From positions 310,001 through 374,000 of the forward strand of contig NZ_DS499579.1 of NCBI RefSeq assembly GCF_000154465.1: DNA of 64,000 bases, read 5' to 3'. Under the pieces are notes generated by a model. The model saw only the letters and a program-made list of their open reading frames with translations, was not told the DNA's origin and ran no database searches. The position numbers and the translations under genes were made by a program. This stretch comes from Alistipes putredinis DSM 17216 (lineage in GTDB: Bacteria; Bacteroidota; Bacteroidia; Bacteroidales; Rikenellaceae). Of this stretch, positions 1-8,200 are shown piece by piece (positions within the stretch are counted from its first letter, which is position 1; each line of letters begins with the position of its first letter).

Positions 1-2425
1 TGATATACCCCAGCCCGACCTCCTGCAGGGGGCGGAGCCGTTCGATGATCCGTTTGCAGGTGGCGTTTTTCTTATCATCGCCGAAGAAGGCGATCGCGTC
101 GTCCACCGTCATCTCCAGTATGTCGTAGATCGATTTCTCGCGGTAGCGGACTTCGAGAATTTCATCCTTGAAGCGCTTGCCGCCGCAGGCTTCGCACACC
201 AGCTCCACGTCGGCCATGAATTGCATGCCGACCTTGATGAATCCCTCGCCCTGACACTCCTCGCAACGGCCGCCGGCGATGTTGAACGAGAAGTGCGAGG
301 GGTTGAATCCCGACCGCTGGGCGTAGGGCTGGTCGGCGTAGAGTTTGCGGATCTCGTCGTAGGCCTTGATGTAGGTCACGGGGTTCGACCGCGAGGATTT
401 GCCGATCGGGTTCTGATCGACCATTTCGACCGAACGAAGCGTCGAAAGGTCGCCTTCGATGGCGTCGAAATCGCCCGGTTTGAGCCCCGTATCGAACAGC
501 AGGCGCCGCAATGCGGGATAGAGGATGCCTTTGGCCAGCGACGATTTGCCGCTGCCGCTCACGCCCGTGATGCAGGTCATCACCCCGAGCGGAATCCGCA
601 CGTCGATATTCTTCAGGTTGTTCTGCCGGGCACCTTTCACGGTGATCCACGCTGCCGGGCTTCGCCGCGAGGTGGGCACTGCGATTTTGCGGCGTCCCGT
701 AAGGTAGTCGGCCGTCAGGCTTTTTTCCTCTTTCAATAAGGCTTTCAGCGGTCCGCTGAAGACGACCTCTCCGCCGTTGTAGCCCGCCTCCGGACCGATA
801 TCGACGATCCAGTCGGCGGCGCGGATCACCTCCTCTTCGTGCTCGACGACGATCACCGTGTTGCCGATGTCGCGCAATTGTTCGAGCACACCGACCAGAC
901 GGTTCGTGTCGCGCGGGTGCAGGCCGATCGACGGCTCGTCGAGAATGTAGAGCGAGCCCACGAGGTTGCTGCCCAGCGAGGTCGAAAGATTGATGCGCTG
1001 GCTCTCGCCGCCCGAAAGCGTCGAGGAGAGCCGGTCGAGGGTCAGGTAGCCCAGCCCCACGTCGGTGAGGTATTGCAGGCGGTTGCGTATCTCGGTGAGA
1101 ATGCGTGCGGCGGTTTTAGTGTCGTGAGCATCCAGTTCGAGCGAGGCGAAGAAATCGGCGAGCGTCTCCACCGGCATCACGACCAGGTCGGCGATGGTTT
1201 TGCCGCCGATTCTGACGTAAAGGGCCTCTTTGCGCAGGCGCGAGCCGCCGCAGTCCGGACAGACGGTCTTGCCCGTGTAGCGGGCTTTCATCACCCGGAA
1301 CTGGATCTTGCGCCGTTCGCTGTCGATGTAGGCGAAGAAATCGTTCAAGCCGTGAAAATACTCGTTGCCGCGCCACAGGAGCCGTTTCTGTTCGGCCGTA
1401 AGCTGGTAGAACGGCGTATGGATCGGAAAATCGAACTTGTAGGCATTGGCTACGAGCTGGTCTTTCCACGCCCGCATGGTCTCTCCGCGCCAGCAGGCCA
1501 CGGCGTCCTCGTAGATGGTTTTGCGTTTGTCGGGGATCACCAGGTCCTCGTCGATGCCGATGATCTTGCCGTAACCTTCGCACGTCGGGCAGGCGCCCAG
1601 CGGGTTGTTGAAGCTGAACAGATGTTCGGTCGGAGGCTCGAATTCGATGCCGTCGGCCTCGAAACGGGCCGAGAACTCTTTGACGCCTTCGGGCGTGACG
1701 ATTCGGCAAACCCCGTTTCCATAGGAGAAAGCACGGGCTACGGAATCCCGCAGGCGGGTCGGCAGGTCGCCGTCCTGCGAAACTTTGGCACGATCGACTA
1801 CGATCGAGATATCTTCGGCACGGGTGTTTCCGTCCACGCGGGGCAGAAAATCCTCGATCGGCAGAGTCTCTCCCGCCGCATGTACGCGCAGGATGCCTTC
1901 GCCCAGCACCAGGGTCAGCTTTTCGATGACGCCCTGCCCTTCGCGCAGTTGCAGCGGCGCTGCGACGGCCACGCGGCTGCCTTCGGGCAGGGAGAGGATA
2001 TATTGCGCCACGTCGTCCTCGGTGTAGCACTTGACCTCCTGTCCCGATACGGGCGAGAAGGTGTGTCCGATGCGGGCGTAGAGGAGTTTAAGGTAGTCGT
2101 ACAGTTCGGTCGTGGTGCCGACCGTCGAACGCGGATTGCGGGTATTGACCTTCTGTTCGATGGCGATGGCCGGAGCGATACCCGTAATGACATCCACATC
2201 GGGCTTGTTGATCTTGCCCAGGAATTGTCGGGCATAGGCCGAGAGGCTCTCCACGTAGCGGCGCTGCCCTTCGGCGAAGATCGTGTCGAAAGCGAGGGTC
2301 GATTTGCCGGAACCCGAAAGTCCCGTAATGACGACCAGTCGGTTGTGCGGAATTTCGACCTCGATGTTTTTGAGGTTGTGCACCCGTGCACCTTTTATAT
2401 AAATGGACTTTTGTTCTTTTGTCAT
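1..2425 (-). CDS. uvrA: UvrABC excinuclease subunit A (partial, C-terminus beyond left edge)
   Basis: DNA damage recognition ATPase of nucleotide excision repair; a dimer scans DNA and loads UvrB. I translated the minus strand from the ATG at 2425: about 808 codons are open to the window edge, against roughly 940 aa for the family, so the last ~130 residues are missing. Seen: first Walker A GLSGSGKST near residue 35, Cys-pair zinc-binding segments (CPTCEGYG and CPDCGGSR), ABC signature LSGGESQRI followed by LDEPSIGLHPRD, second Walker A GVSGSGKSS, and a second zinc module (CEECQGEG ... CEACGGKR). It is the last visible gene of the minus-strand run dapB-lepB-IMPACT-uvrA, 55 bp after the IMPACT gene. 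No damage to the frame is seen. Confidence 0.97.
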   Translation of the reverse strand, partial: MTKEQKSIYIKGARVHNLKNIEVEIPHNRLVVITGLSGSGKSTLAFDTIFAEGQRRYVESLSAYARQFLGKINKPDVDVITGIAPAIAIEQKVNTRNPRSTVGTTTELYDYLKLLYARIGHTFSPVSGQEVKCYTEDDVAQYILSLPEGSRVAVAAPLQLREGQGVIEKLTLVLGEGILRVHAAGETLPIEDFLPRVDGNTRAEDISIVVDRAKVSQDGDLPTRLRDSVARAFSYGNGVCRIVTPEGVKEFSARFEADGIEFEPPTEHLFSFNNPLGACPTCEGYGKIIGIDEDLVIPDKRKTIYEDAVACWRGETMRAWKDQLVANAYKFDFPIHTPFYQLTAEQKRLLWRGNEYFHGLNDFFAYIDSERRKIQFRVMKARYTGKTVCPDCGGSRLRKEALYVRIGGKTIADLVVMPVETLADFFASLELDAHDTKTAARILTEIRNRLQYLTDVGLGYLTLDRLSSTLSGGESQRINLSTSLGSNLVGSLYILDEPSIGLHPRDTNRLVGVLEQLRDIGNTVIVVEHEEEVIRAADWIVDIGPEAGYNGGEVVFSGPLKALLKEEKSLTADYLTGRRKIAVPTSRRSPAAWITVKGARQNNLKNIDVRIPLGVMTCITGVSGSGKSSLAKGILYPALRRLLFDTGLKPGDFDAIEGDLSTLRSVEMVDQNPIGKSSRSNPVTYIKAYDEIRKLYADQPYAQRSGFNPSHFSFNIAGGRCEECQGEGFIKVGMQFMADVELVCEACGGKRFKDEILEVRYREKSIYDILEMTVDDAIAFFGDDKKNATCKRIIERLRPLQEVGLGYI

Positions 2426-2480
2426 GTTTTTTTACGTGGATCCGGTCCCTGCGCCGTGCGTGTTCCGGGCCGGACCGATA

Positions 2481-3083
2481 TTATTTCATTTCGAGGGTCA
2501 CGCCCCCGATCTTTTCCAGTTTGCCGATCATACCTCCTGCGAGACTTTGCCGGATAGCCAGCGTCATTCGGCAGAGGTTGTCGAACTGCTGTGTCAGCAC
2601 CCGGGGCTGTTCTTCCTTGACCACGCGCATCACGTCGTTCATCGCCAGGTACGAAAACTCCACCTCCACGACGGTATCGACCGTCCGCTCCACGATTTCG
2701 GCCGCTCGGATCGCTTCGGCCGCCGACTCCTTGTAGGCACCGATCAGGCCCGATACTCCGAGTTTCGTACCGCCGAAATAACGCACCACGACGATCAGGC
2801 AGTTGACCAGTTCGTTGGACAGAAGCTGACCGAGGATCGGCTTGCCCGCCGTGCCCGAAGGCTCTCCGTCGTCGTTGGCGCGGAACGTTTCGCCGTGCGG
2901 ACCCAGCCGCCACGCGTAACAGAGGTGCGTCGCGTCGTAATATTTCTTGCGCAGCGCATCGAGCAGCGTGCGAATCTCCTCCTCGCTTTCGACCGGATAG
3001 GCATAAGCGAGGAACTTGCTGCTTTTCTCTTTGTAGATGGCTTCCGCAGGCCCGGCAAGCGTATGATAACTGTCCGAGGTCAC
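2481..3083 (-). CDS. IMPACT/YigZ family protein (UPF0029)
   Basis: 200-aa protein of the YigZ/IMPACT family, whose biochemical role in bacteria is not settled (translation or stress related by analogy with eukaryotic IMPACT). Family hallmarks are present: DDGEPSGTAGKPIL at residues 71-84 and RYFGGTKLG at 101-109, followed by a C-terminal ferredoxin-like (DUF1949-type) half with regular alternation up to the end. Length is normal (about 200 aa). It starts 13 bp downstream of the lepB stop and so is probably cotranscribed with dapB and lepB. Start chosen at the ATG at 3083, which puts the conserved N-terminal domain directly after a short leader. Confidence 0.9.
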   Translation of the reverse strand: MTSDSYHTLAGPAEAIYKEKSSKFLAYAYPVESEEEIRTLLDALRKKYYDATHLCYAWRLGPHGETFRANDDGEPSGTAGKPILGQLLSNELVNCLIVVVRYFGGTKLGVSGLIGAYKESAAEAIRAAEIVERTVDTVVEVEFSYLAMNDVMRVVKEEQPRVLTQQFDNLCRMTLAIRQSLAGGMIGKLEKIGGVTLEMK

Positions 3084-3096
3084 GACTACCCTTGTT

Positions 3097-4455
3097 TTAT
3101 TTGACTTTGGTGAACATCCTGTTCCAGCGGATGTTCGCGGGGAAGCTCTTTTCGGGATCCAGCGACAGCCAGATGAAGGAGGCTTTGCCGACGATGTGGT
3201 CTTCGGGAACGAATCCCCAGAAGCGGGAGTCCGCCGAATTGTGGCGGTTGTCGCCCATCATCCAGTAATAGTTCATCCGGAAAGTATAGGTGTCGGTCTG
3301 TTCGCCGTTGATGAAGATCTTCCCTTCTTCGTCCACACGCAGGTCGTTGCCTTCGTACGTTTCGATAATCCGCCGGTACAGGGGCAGGTTGTCGGCCGTC
3401 AGCGCAACGGCCGTTCCCGCTTGGGGAATCCAGATCGGGCCATAGTTGTCCTGATTCCACGCATAGCGGCGATCCTGCGGAAAGACATCGAAATTGGGAC
3501 TGCGGGCGATGTATTTCTGTACGGAAGCGACGTTGTCCAGCTTCTCCAGTTCTGCGGCGTTTTCGTCGGTGAGCGCCATGTAGTAGAGCGTGCCCTTGTT
3601 GCTCCATTCGGTGATACCCAGATTGTCGAGTGCGTATTGGGTGATCGGCGAGGTGGTTTCCACCAGATACATGAACTGTTTTCCGGCGACGGGCTCCTGC
3701 GGCTTTCCATTGACGTAAACCGCCGTTTCCTCGATTCGTATCGAATCCCCCGGGAGGCCGATGCAGCGTTTGATGTAGTTTTCACGCTTGTCCACCGGGC
3801 GCGTGATGACCGTGTATTCCTGCATCAGCCGTTCGCGGCCGGCCTGATGTCCGAAAGTTTGCTGATATTGCCGCAGCACGTCGTAGTACGAAACGTCCTG
3901 TCGTTCGAGCAGCACCGTATCGCCTGCCGGAAAGTTGAATACCACTACGTCGTTGCGCTCGATTCGGCCCAGTCCCTTGAGGCGGTGATAAGGCCATTTG
4001 ACGCTTTCGGAGAACGATTTTTTGGTTTTCGAAAAAGGCATCGTATGGTGTACGAACGGAAATGCCACCGGGGTATTGGGCATCTGGGGACCGTAGGCTA
4101 CCTTGCTGACGTAGAGATAGTCCCCGACCAGCAGCGATTTCTCCATCGACGACGAGGGAATCACGTACATCTGAAAGAAGAAGATGTGTACCAGCGACGC
4201 TACAACGGTGGCGAAAATGATCGCATTCACCCATTCGTAAACGGCTTTGTAACTTTTGCTTTTCTTGCACATCTCGGCGTTGTGCCGCCAGACGTACTTG
4301 TAGAAATAACGCGTGATATAAAGGTCGAAGATGACGATTTCGCCCAGCAGCAGCCACCAGTTGCCCGTCCAGAGGACGAACCAGAGGATGTATAAAATAC
4401 TTGCCAGGGTGAATCCCACCCATTTGTTGCGGAAGAAAGCTTTGATTTTTCCCAT
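3097..4455 (-). CDS. lepB: Signal peptidase I
   Basis: Inner-membrane serine/lysine protease that removes signal peptides from exported proteins. 452 aa. Hydrophobic N-terminal segments lie around residues 12-48 and 77-97, followed by the box B motif IPSSSMEKSLL with the predicted nucleophile Ser103. The predicted general base is Lys229 in the box D-like segment NYIKRCIGLPGDSIRI, and the box E motif MGDNRHNSADSR is near the C-terminus. The spacing between Ser and Lys and a large insertion before box E make it longer than E. coli LepB; long LepB forms are usual in Bacteroidota. It lies 12 bp after dapB and 13 bp before the IMPACT gene, in one run. Confidence 0.95.
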   Translation of the reverse strand: MGKIKAFFRNKWVGFTLASILYILWFVLWTGNWWLLLGEIVIFDLYITRYFYKYVWRHNAEMCKKSKSYKAVYEWVNAIIFATVVASLVHIFFFQMYVIPSSSMEKSLLVGDYLYVSKVAYGPQMPNTPVAFPFVHHTMPFSKTKKSFSESVKWPYHRLKGLGRIERNDVVVFNFPAGDTVLLERQDVSYYDVLRQYQQTFGHQAGRERLMQEYTVITRPVDKRENYIKRCIGLPGDSIRIEETAVYVNGKPQEPVAGKQFMYLVETTSPITQYALDNLGITEWSNKGTLYYMALTDENAAELEKLDNVASVQKYIARSPNFDVFPQDRRYAWNQDNYGPIWIPQAGTAVALTADNLPLYRRIIETYEGNDLRVDEEGKIFINGEQTDTYTFRMNYYWMMGDNRHNSADSRFWGFVPEDHIVGKASFIWLSLDPEKSFPANIRWNRMFTKVK

Positions 4456-4467
4456 GTTCTGTATCGT

Positions 4468-5181
4468 TTATTTCAGCAGGTCGTCCATCGTATAGACACC
4501 CTTTTTGCCGCAGAGGAACTCCGCAGCGACGACGGCGCCCAGAGCCAGTGTCCGGCGGTTTTTGATCGTATGTTTGAGTTCGATCCGGTCGTCGTCCGAT
4601 TCGTAAGTTACCGTGTGTGTACCCGGAACCGCTCCTTCGCGCAGGGAGGTGACGACGATTTGCGAAAGATCGTCGCTGGGTTCATTCACCCAGCCCGTCT
4701 TCCGCCCGATTTCGCTGATGATCCCTTCTGCCAGCGTGATGGCCGTGCCGCTCGGAGCATCCTTTTTCTGTGTGTGGTGAATCTCTTCGATCCGTACGTC
4801 GTAGGCGTCGAAGCGCTCCATCATCCGGGCCAGCCTGCGGTTGAGGCGGAACATCAGGTTGACGCCCAGGCAGTAGTTCGAGGCGTAGAAGAGCGCACCG
4901 CCTTTTTCCCGGCAATAGCTGCGCAACTCCTCCAGACGATTTGTCCAGCCCGTCGTGCCGCTGACGACCGGAATCCCTGCGTCGATGCACGCCCGGATGT
5001 TGCCGTAGGCCGCGTCGGGGGTCGTGAACTCCAGTGCTACGTCGATGCCGGCCAGGTGTGCGGCATCCAGTTCCGATGCGTTCGCCTCGTCGATGACGGC
5101 GCCGATACGGTGTCCCCTTTCGAGGAGTATTTTTTCGATTTCACGGCCCATTTTGCCGTGTCCGATGATCGCTGCTTTCAT
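4468..5181 (-). CDS. dapB: 4-hydroxy-tetrahydrodipicolinate reductase
   Basis: NAD(P)H-dependent reductase of the diaminopimelate/lysine pathway; supplies meso-DAP for peptidoglycan. 237 aa, slightly shorter than the ~270-aa E. coli enzyme. Seen: N-terminal dinucleotide-binding GHGKMG (residues 7-12), SGTTGW at 74-79, and the catalytic/substrate segment EIHHTQKKDAPSGTA (residues 133-147) with His135/His136 and Lys140. It heads the minus-strand run towards lepB and uvrA. A Bacteroidota -7 box (CAAATATA on the plus strand, 5213-5220) lies 32 bp upstream of the ATG. Confidence 0.96.
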   Translation of the reverse strand: MKAAIIGHGKMGREIEKILLERGHRIGAVIDEANASELDAAHLAGIDVALEFTTPDAAYGNIRACIDAGIPVVSGTTGWTNRLEELRSYCREKGGALFYASNYCLGVNLMFRLNRRLARMMERFDAYDVRIEEIHHTQKKDAPSGTAITLAEGIISEIGRKTGWVNEPSDDLSQIVVTSLREGAVPGTHTVTYESDDDRIELKHTIKNRRTLALGAVVAAEFLCGKKGVYTMDDLLK

Positions 5182-5212
5182 TGGCTGAAGGGGATTTTAC
5201 GGTATATTATCG

Positions 5213-5220
5213 CAAATATA
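5213..5220 (-). promoter_or_regulatory. -7 box upstream of dapB
   Basis: Reads TATATTTG on the minus strand, a perfect match to the Bacteroidota -7 consensus TAnnTTTG, 32 bp before the dapB ATG. No well-spaced -33 TTTG was found, so this rests on one element. Confidence 0.5.
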
Positions 5221-5263
5221 GCTATTCGCCGCCGAAATAAAAAATAGTTTCAAGTTTATATGG

Positions 5264-5300
5264 TTTGTTGGCACGAATTGAAAATAAAGTGTTAATTTTG
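5264..5300 (+). promoter_or_regulatory. Promoter of aspA
   Basis: TAATTTTG at 5293-5300 matches TAnnTTTG; TTTG/TTG candidates lie at 5264-5270, the TTG at 5268 giving a 22-bp spacer. The ATG of aspA is 63 bp downstream of the -7 box. Confidence 0.5.
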
Positions 5301-5363
5301 TCGAATTAAATTCGCGACGGATCGAAACTTAAACGTCAAAAACAATTATAAATTATAAGTATT

Positions 5364-6791
5364 ATGGCAAATAATCAGAAAATGCGTACGGAGAGCGACC
5401 TGCTCGGCAGCGTAGAGTTGCCTGCCGACGTACTTTACGGTGTCCAGACCCTGCGGGGTATCGAGAACTTTCGAATCAGCAAATTCCATTTGAACGAGTA
5501 TCCCCTCTTCATCAAGGGACTCGCCATTACCAAGCTGGGAGCTGCGGAAGCCAATCACAAGCTGGGGCTGCTCACCGACGAGAAGTTCAATGCGATCGCA
5601 CAGGCCTGCCGCGAGATCATGGACGGCAAGCACCACGACGCATTCCCCGTGGATATGATCCAGGGCGGTGCCGGTACGACGACCAACATGAACGCCAACG
5701 AAGTGATCGCCAACCGCGCGTTGGAGATCATGGGCCATCAGTACGGCGAATACCAGTACTGCTCGCCCAACGACGACGTGAACTGTGCGCAATCGACCAA
5801 CGACGCCTACCCGACGGCTATTCACCTGGGTATGTACGCTACGCATCTGAAGCTGGTCGAGCACCTGAAGCAACTGATCGAATCCTTCGAAAAGAAGGCT
5901 GCGGAGTTCGCCGATGTCCTCAAGATGGGCCGCACGCAGCTCGAAGACGCCGTGCCGATGACTTTGGGCCAGACTTTCCACGGTTTCGCCAGCATCCTGC
6001 GCGATGAGATCGTTCACCTGAACGAAGCTGCCGAGGATTTCCTGACGATCAATATGGGTGCTACGGCGATCGGTACGGGTATCTGCGCCGAGCCGGGCTA
6101 TGCCGAGCTGTGCACCGAGAACATCGCTCGGATCACCGGCTGGAAGATCCGTTTGACGGGCGACTTGGTAGGCGCTACGTCCGATACTTCGTGCCTGGTC
6201 GGTTACGCTTCCGCCATGAAGCGTGTCGCCGTGAAGATGAACAAAATCTGCAACGACCTGCGCCTGCTGGCTTCGGGCCCCCGCTGCGGTCTGGCCGAGT
6301 TCAACCTGCCGGCCCGTCAGCCGGGATCGTCGATCATGCCGGGTAAGGTGAACCCCGTGATCCCCGAGGTAATGAACCAGATCGCCTACAAGGTGATCGG
6401 CAACGAGCTGTGCGTTACGATGAGCGGCGAGGCGGCCCAGATGGAGCTCAACGCCATGGAGCCGGTGATGGCCCAGTGCGATTTCGAGTCCGCCGAGTTG
6501 CTGATGAACGGCTTCGATACGCTCCGCACGCTCTGCGTGGACGGCATCACGGCCAACCGCGAGCGCTGTGCCGATTACGTGAAGAACAGTATCGGCGTGG
6601 TGACGGCTCTCAACCCGATCATCGGTTACAAGAATTCGACCAAGATCGCTAAGGAGGCTCTCGCTACGGGCCGCGGCGTCTATGATCTGGTGCTCGAGCA
6701 CGGTATTCTCTCGAAGGAGGAGCTTGACACGATTCTCAAGCCCGAGAATATGATTCGTCCGGTGAAACTGAACATCAAGCCGCGCAAATAA
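5364..6791 (+). CDS. aspA: Aspartate ammonia-lyase (aspartase)
   Basis: Reversible deamination of L-aspartate to fumarate and ammonia; in Bacteroidales this can feed the fumarate branch leading to succinate. 475 aa, the normal length. The fumarase/aspartase superfamily signature GSSIMPGKVNP lies at about residues 321-331. The N-terminus (DLLG.. VPAD.YYGV.TLR-like), the MGRTQLEDAVPMTLGQ segment and the QSTNDAYPT segment resemble aspartase more closely than class II fumarase. Monocistronic: own upstream -7 box and a strong terminator hairpin at 6811-6848. A fumarase function is the main alternative and is considered unlikely. Confidence 0.93.
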   Translation: MANNQKMRTESDLLGSVELPADVLYGVQTLRGIENFRISKFHLNEYPLFIKGLAITKLGAAEANHKLGLLTDEKFNAIAQACREIMDGKHHDAFPVDMIQGGAGTTTNMNANEVIANRALEIMGHQYGEYQYCSPNDDVNCAQSTNDAYPTAIHLGMYATHLKLVEHLKQLIESFEKKAAEFADVLKMGRTQLEDAVPMTLGQTFHGFASILRDEIVHLNEAAEDFLTINMGATAIGTGICAEPGYAELCTENIARITGWKIRLTGDLVGATSDTSCLVGYASAMKRVAVKMNKICNDLRLLASGPRCGLAEFNLPARQPGSSIMPGKVNPVIPEVMNQIAYKVIGNELCVTMSGEAAQMELNAMEPVMAQCDFESAELLMNGFDTLRTLCVDGITANRERCADYVKNSIGVVTALNPIIGYKNSTKIAKEALATGRGVYDLVLEHGILSKEELDTILKPENMIRPVKLNIKPRK

Positions 6792-6810
6792 TCGCGGGAT
6801 AGTATAGATG

Positions 6811-6848
6811 CGGGGTCGAAATCCTATCGGGTTTCGACCTCGTTTTTT
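6811..6848 (+). terminator. Rho-independent terminator of aspA
   Basis: Stem GGTCGAAA (6814-6821) pairs with TTTCGACC (6832-6839), extended outward by three more pairs, followed by six T residues at 6843-6848. Confidence 0.85.
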
Positions 6849-6878
6849 ATGGAGCGGAGTTGGCGTTCCGGATTTTAT

Positions 6879-7034
6879 TATCTTTGACATAGTCTTAAAT
6901 AGGTTGCGTCTCGGAAAACTGGGAACAAGTGCCCGTTTTCTGTCGGCTTTCACTATCTTTGCGGAAGATGGGAGGCGGTTCGGCAATCTTTGCGTGCAAG
7001 CCCGCACGATTGCTCTCACCTTTCACTATCTTTG
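6879..7034 (+). repeat. Two tandem ~75-bp promoter-bearing modules upstream of truA
   Basis: This accounts for most of the 391-bp gap between aspA and truA. Three TATCTTTG boxes (perfect TAnnTTTG) stand at 6879-6886, 6954-6961 and 7027-7034, that is, 75 and 73 bp apart. The sequence between boxes 1 and 2 (module A) and between boxes 2 and 3 (module B) recurs with many identities at 52532-52609 (A) and 52459-52531 (B), where the order is B then A. Shared stretches include TCGGAAAAC, CCCGTTTTCT and TCGGCTTTC (A) and GCGGTTCGGC and GCACGATT (B). The last box is a candidate promoter for truA, whose ATG is 148 bp further on. Confidence 0.7.
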
Positions 7035-7182
7035 CAGAGTATCATGGGTTCGGATTCTTTTTGCGAATGGAGATCCGATCAGCCGTGATTCTCGGCTCGG
7101 GATCGAAAGATTCGGGACGAGCCGGCTGGGATTCCTCCCGAAATGCGGGGACTGCCTGCAAGATGTGATAAATGGAAAAACG

Positions 7183-7980
7183 ATGCGTTATTTTATCGAA
7201 TTGAGATACAACGGCGGAGCCTATTGCGGTTGGCAGCGGCAGCCCGATATGCCGTCGGTACAGCAGACGATCGAAGGGGCAATCTCTACCCTGCTCCGTG
7301 AACCGATTCTGTTGACCGGTGCCGGACGCACCGATACGGGAGTGAATGCCTCCTATTACGTGGCGCATTTCGACACTTCCTCTCCCGTCGCCGATCCGGA
7401 ACAGGTCGTTTTCAAGCTCAACCATATGCTTCCCGGCGATATCGCCGTAAGCCGTATCGTGCCGGTCGCGGCCGATGCCCACGCCCGTTTCAGTGCCCGG
7501 GAGCGGGAGTACCGCTATTATATCGAACCGCGCAAGAATCCCTTTACACGAGCCGCTTCCTGGCAATATTACGTCCCTCTGGACGTGGCGGCGATGAACC
7601 GTGCGGCCGACGTTCTGATGGAGTATGAGGACTTTACCTCCTTCGCCAAACTCAATTCCGACAACAAGACCAATATCTGCCATCTCAAACGGGCCGACTG
7701 GACGGTCGGCCGGGACGGTACGCTTTGCTTTACGATTCGTGCGGACCGCTTTCTGCGGAATATGGTGCGGGCTATCGTCGGCACGCTGGTCGATGTGGGC
7801 CGGGGACGTTATACCGTTGAACAGTTCCGCGACATCGTCGCCAGCCGCGATCTTTCGCGGTCGAGTGCCGGAGCACCCGCCCAGGGCCTTTTCCTGAGCG
7901 ATGTGCTCTATCCGCCGGAAGTATTCGTGCGGGAAACCCGGCTGCCCGCTCTCCGCTATTTTTCATCGGTGGAAAAGTAG
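7183..7980 (+). CDS. truA: tRNA pseudouridine(38-40) synthase TruA
   Basis: Converts uridines 38-40 of the tRNA anticodon arm to pseudouridine. 265 aa from the ATG at 7183. The catalytic aspartate is Asp51 in GAGRTDTGVNA, and FLRNMVRAIVGTL near the C-terminus is the usual second family motif. The frame stays open upstream to 6808, but the family begins at the MRYFIELRYNG segment, and the upstream part is the repeated promoter modules, so the shorter start is chosen. It is not closely followed by another plus-strand gene. Confidence 0.95.
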   Translation: MRYFIELRYNGGAYCGWQRQPDMPSVQQTIEGAISTLLREPILLTGAGRTDTGVNASYYVAHFDTSSPVADPEQVVFKLNHMLPGDIAVSRIVPVAADAHARFSAREREYRYYIEPRKNPFTRAASWQYYVPLDVAAMNRAADVLMEYEDFTSFAKLNSDNKTNICHLKRADWTVGRDGTLCFTIRADRFLRNMVRAIVGTLVDVGRGRYTVEQFRDIVASRDLSRSSAGAPAQGLFLSDVLYPPEVFVRETRLPALRYFSSVEK

Positions 7981-8146
7981 AGGCCGCCTTCGCTTCGATC
8001 CGGCAGCCTGTTTTCCCTTATGTTCGGGCGGTTTTCTCTTCGATTGTTTCGTTCGGCCGCTTTTCTTTTCATTCAATCGCCGATCGTCCCGGGGCCATGA
8101 TTCCTTCGGTGTTATCGATTACTCCTTGACGGGCGTATGCAAATGA

Positions 8147-8179
8147 AACGGGGACGATCCTGTGCAGGCCGTCCCCGTT
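8147..8179 (-). terminator. Terminator of lpdA
   Basis: AACGGGGACG (8147-8156) pairs with CGTCCCCGTT (8170-8179), with a smaller CCTG/CAGG pairing in the loop; read on the minus strand it is followed by TTCATTTG. It lies 22 bp beyond the lpdA stop. Confidence 0.7.
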
Positions 8180-8200
8180 CGCATTGCGGTAATTTTCGAT

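Noticed and set aside
839..2557. 572-codon plus-strand open frame over uvrA
   Set aside because: It is the antisense shadow of uvrA, whose Walker and zinc motifs are all on the minus strand in one frame.
6808..7182. N-terminal extension of TruA by 125 residues
   Set aside because: That stretch is the repeated promoter-module sequence; TruA begins at MRYFIELRYNG.
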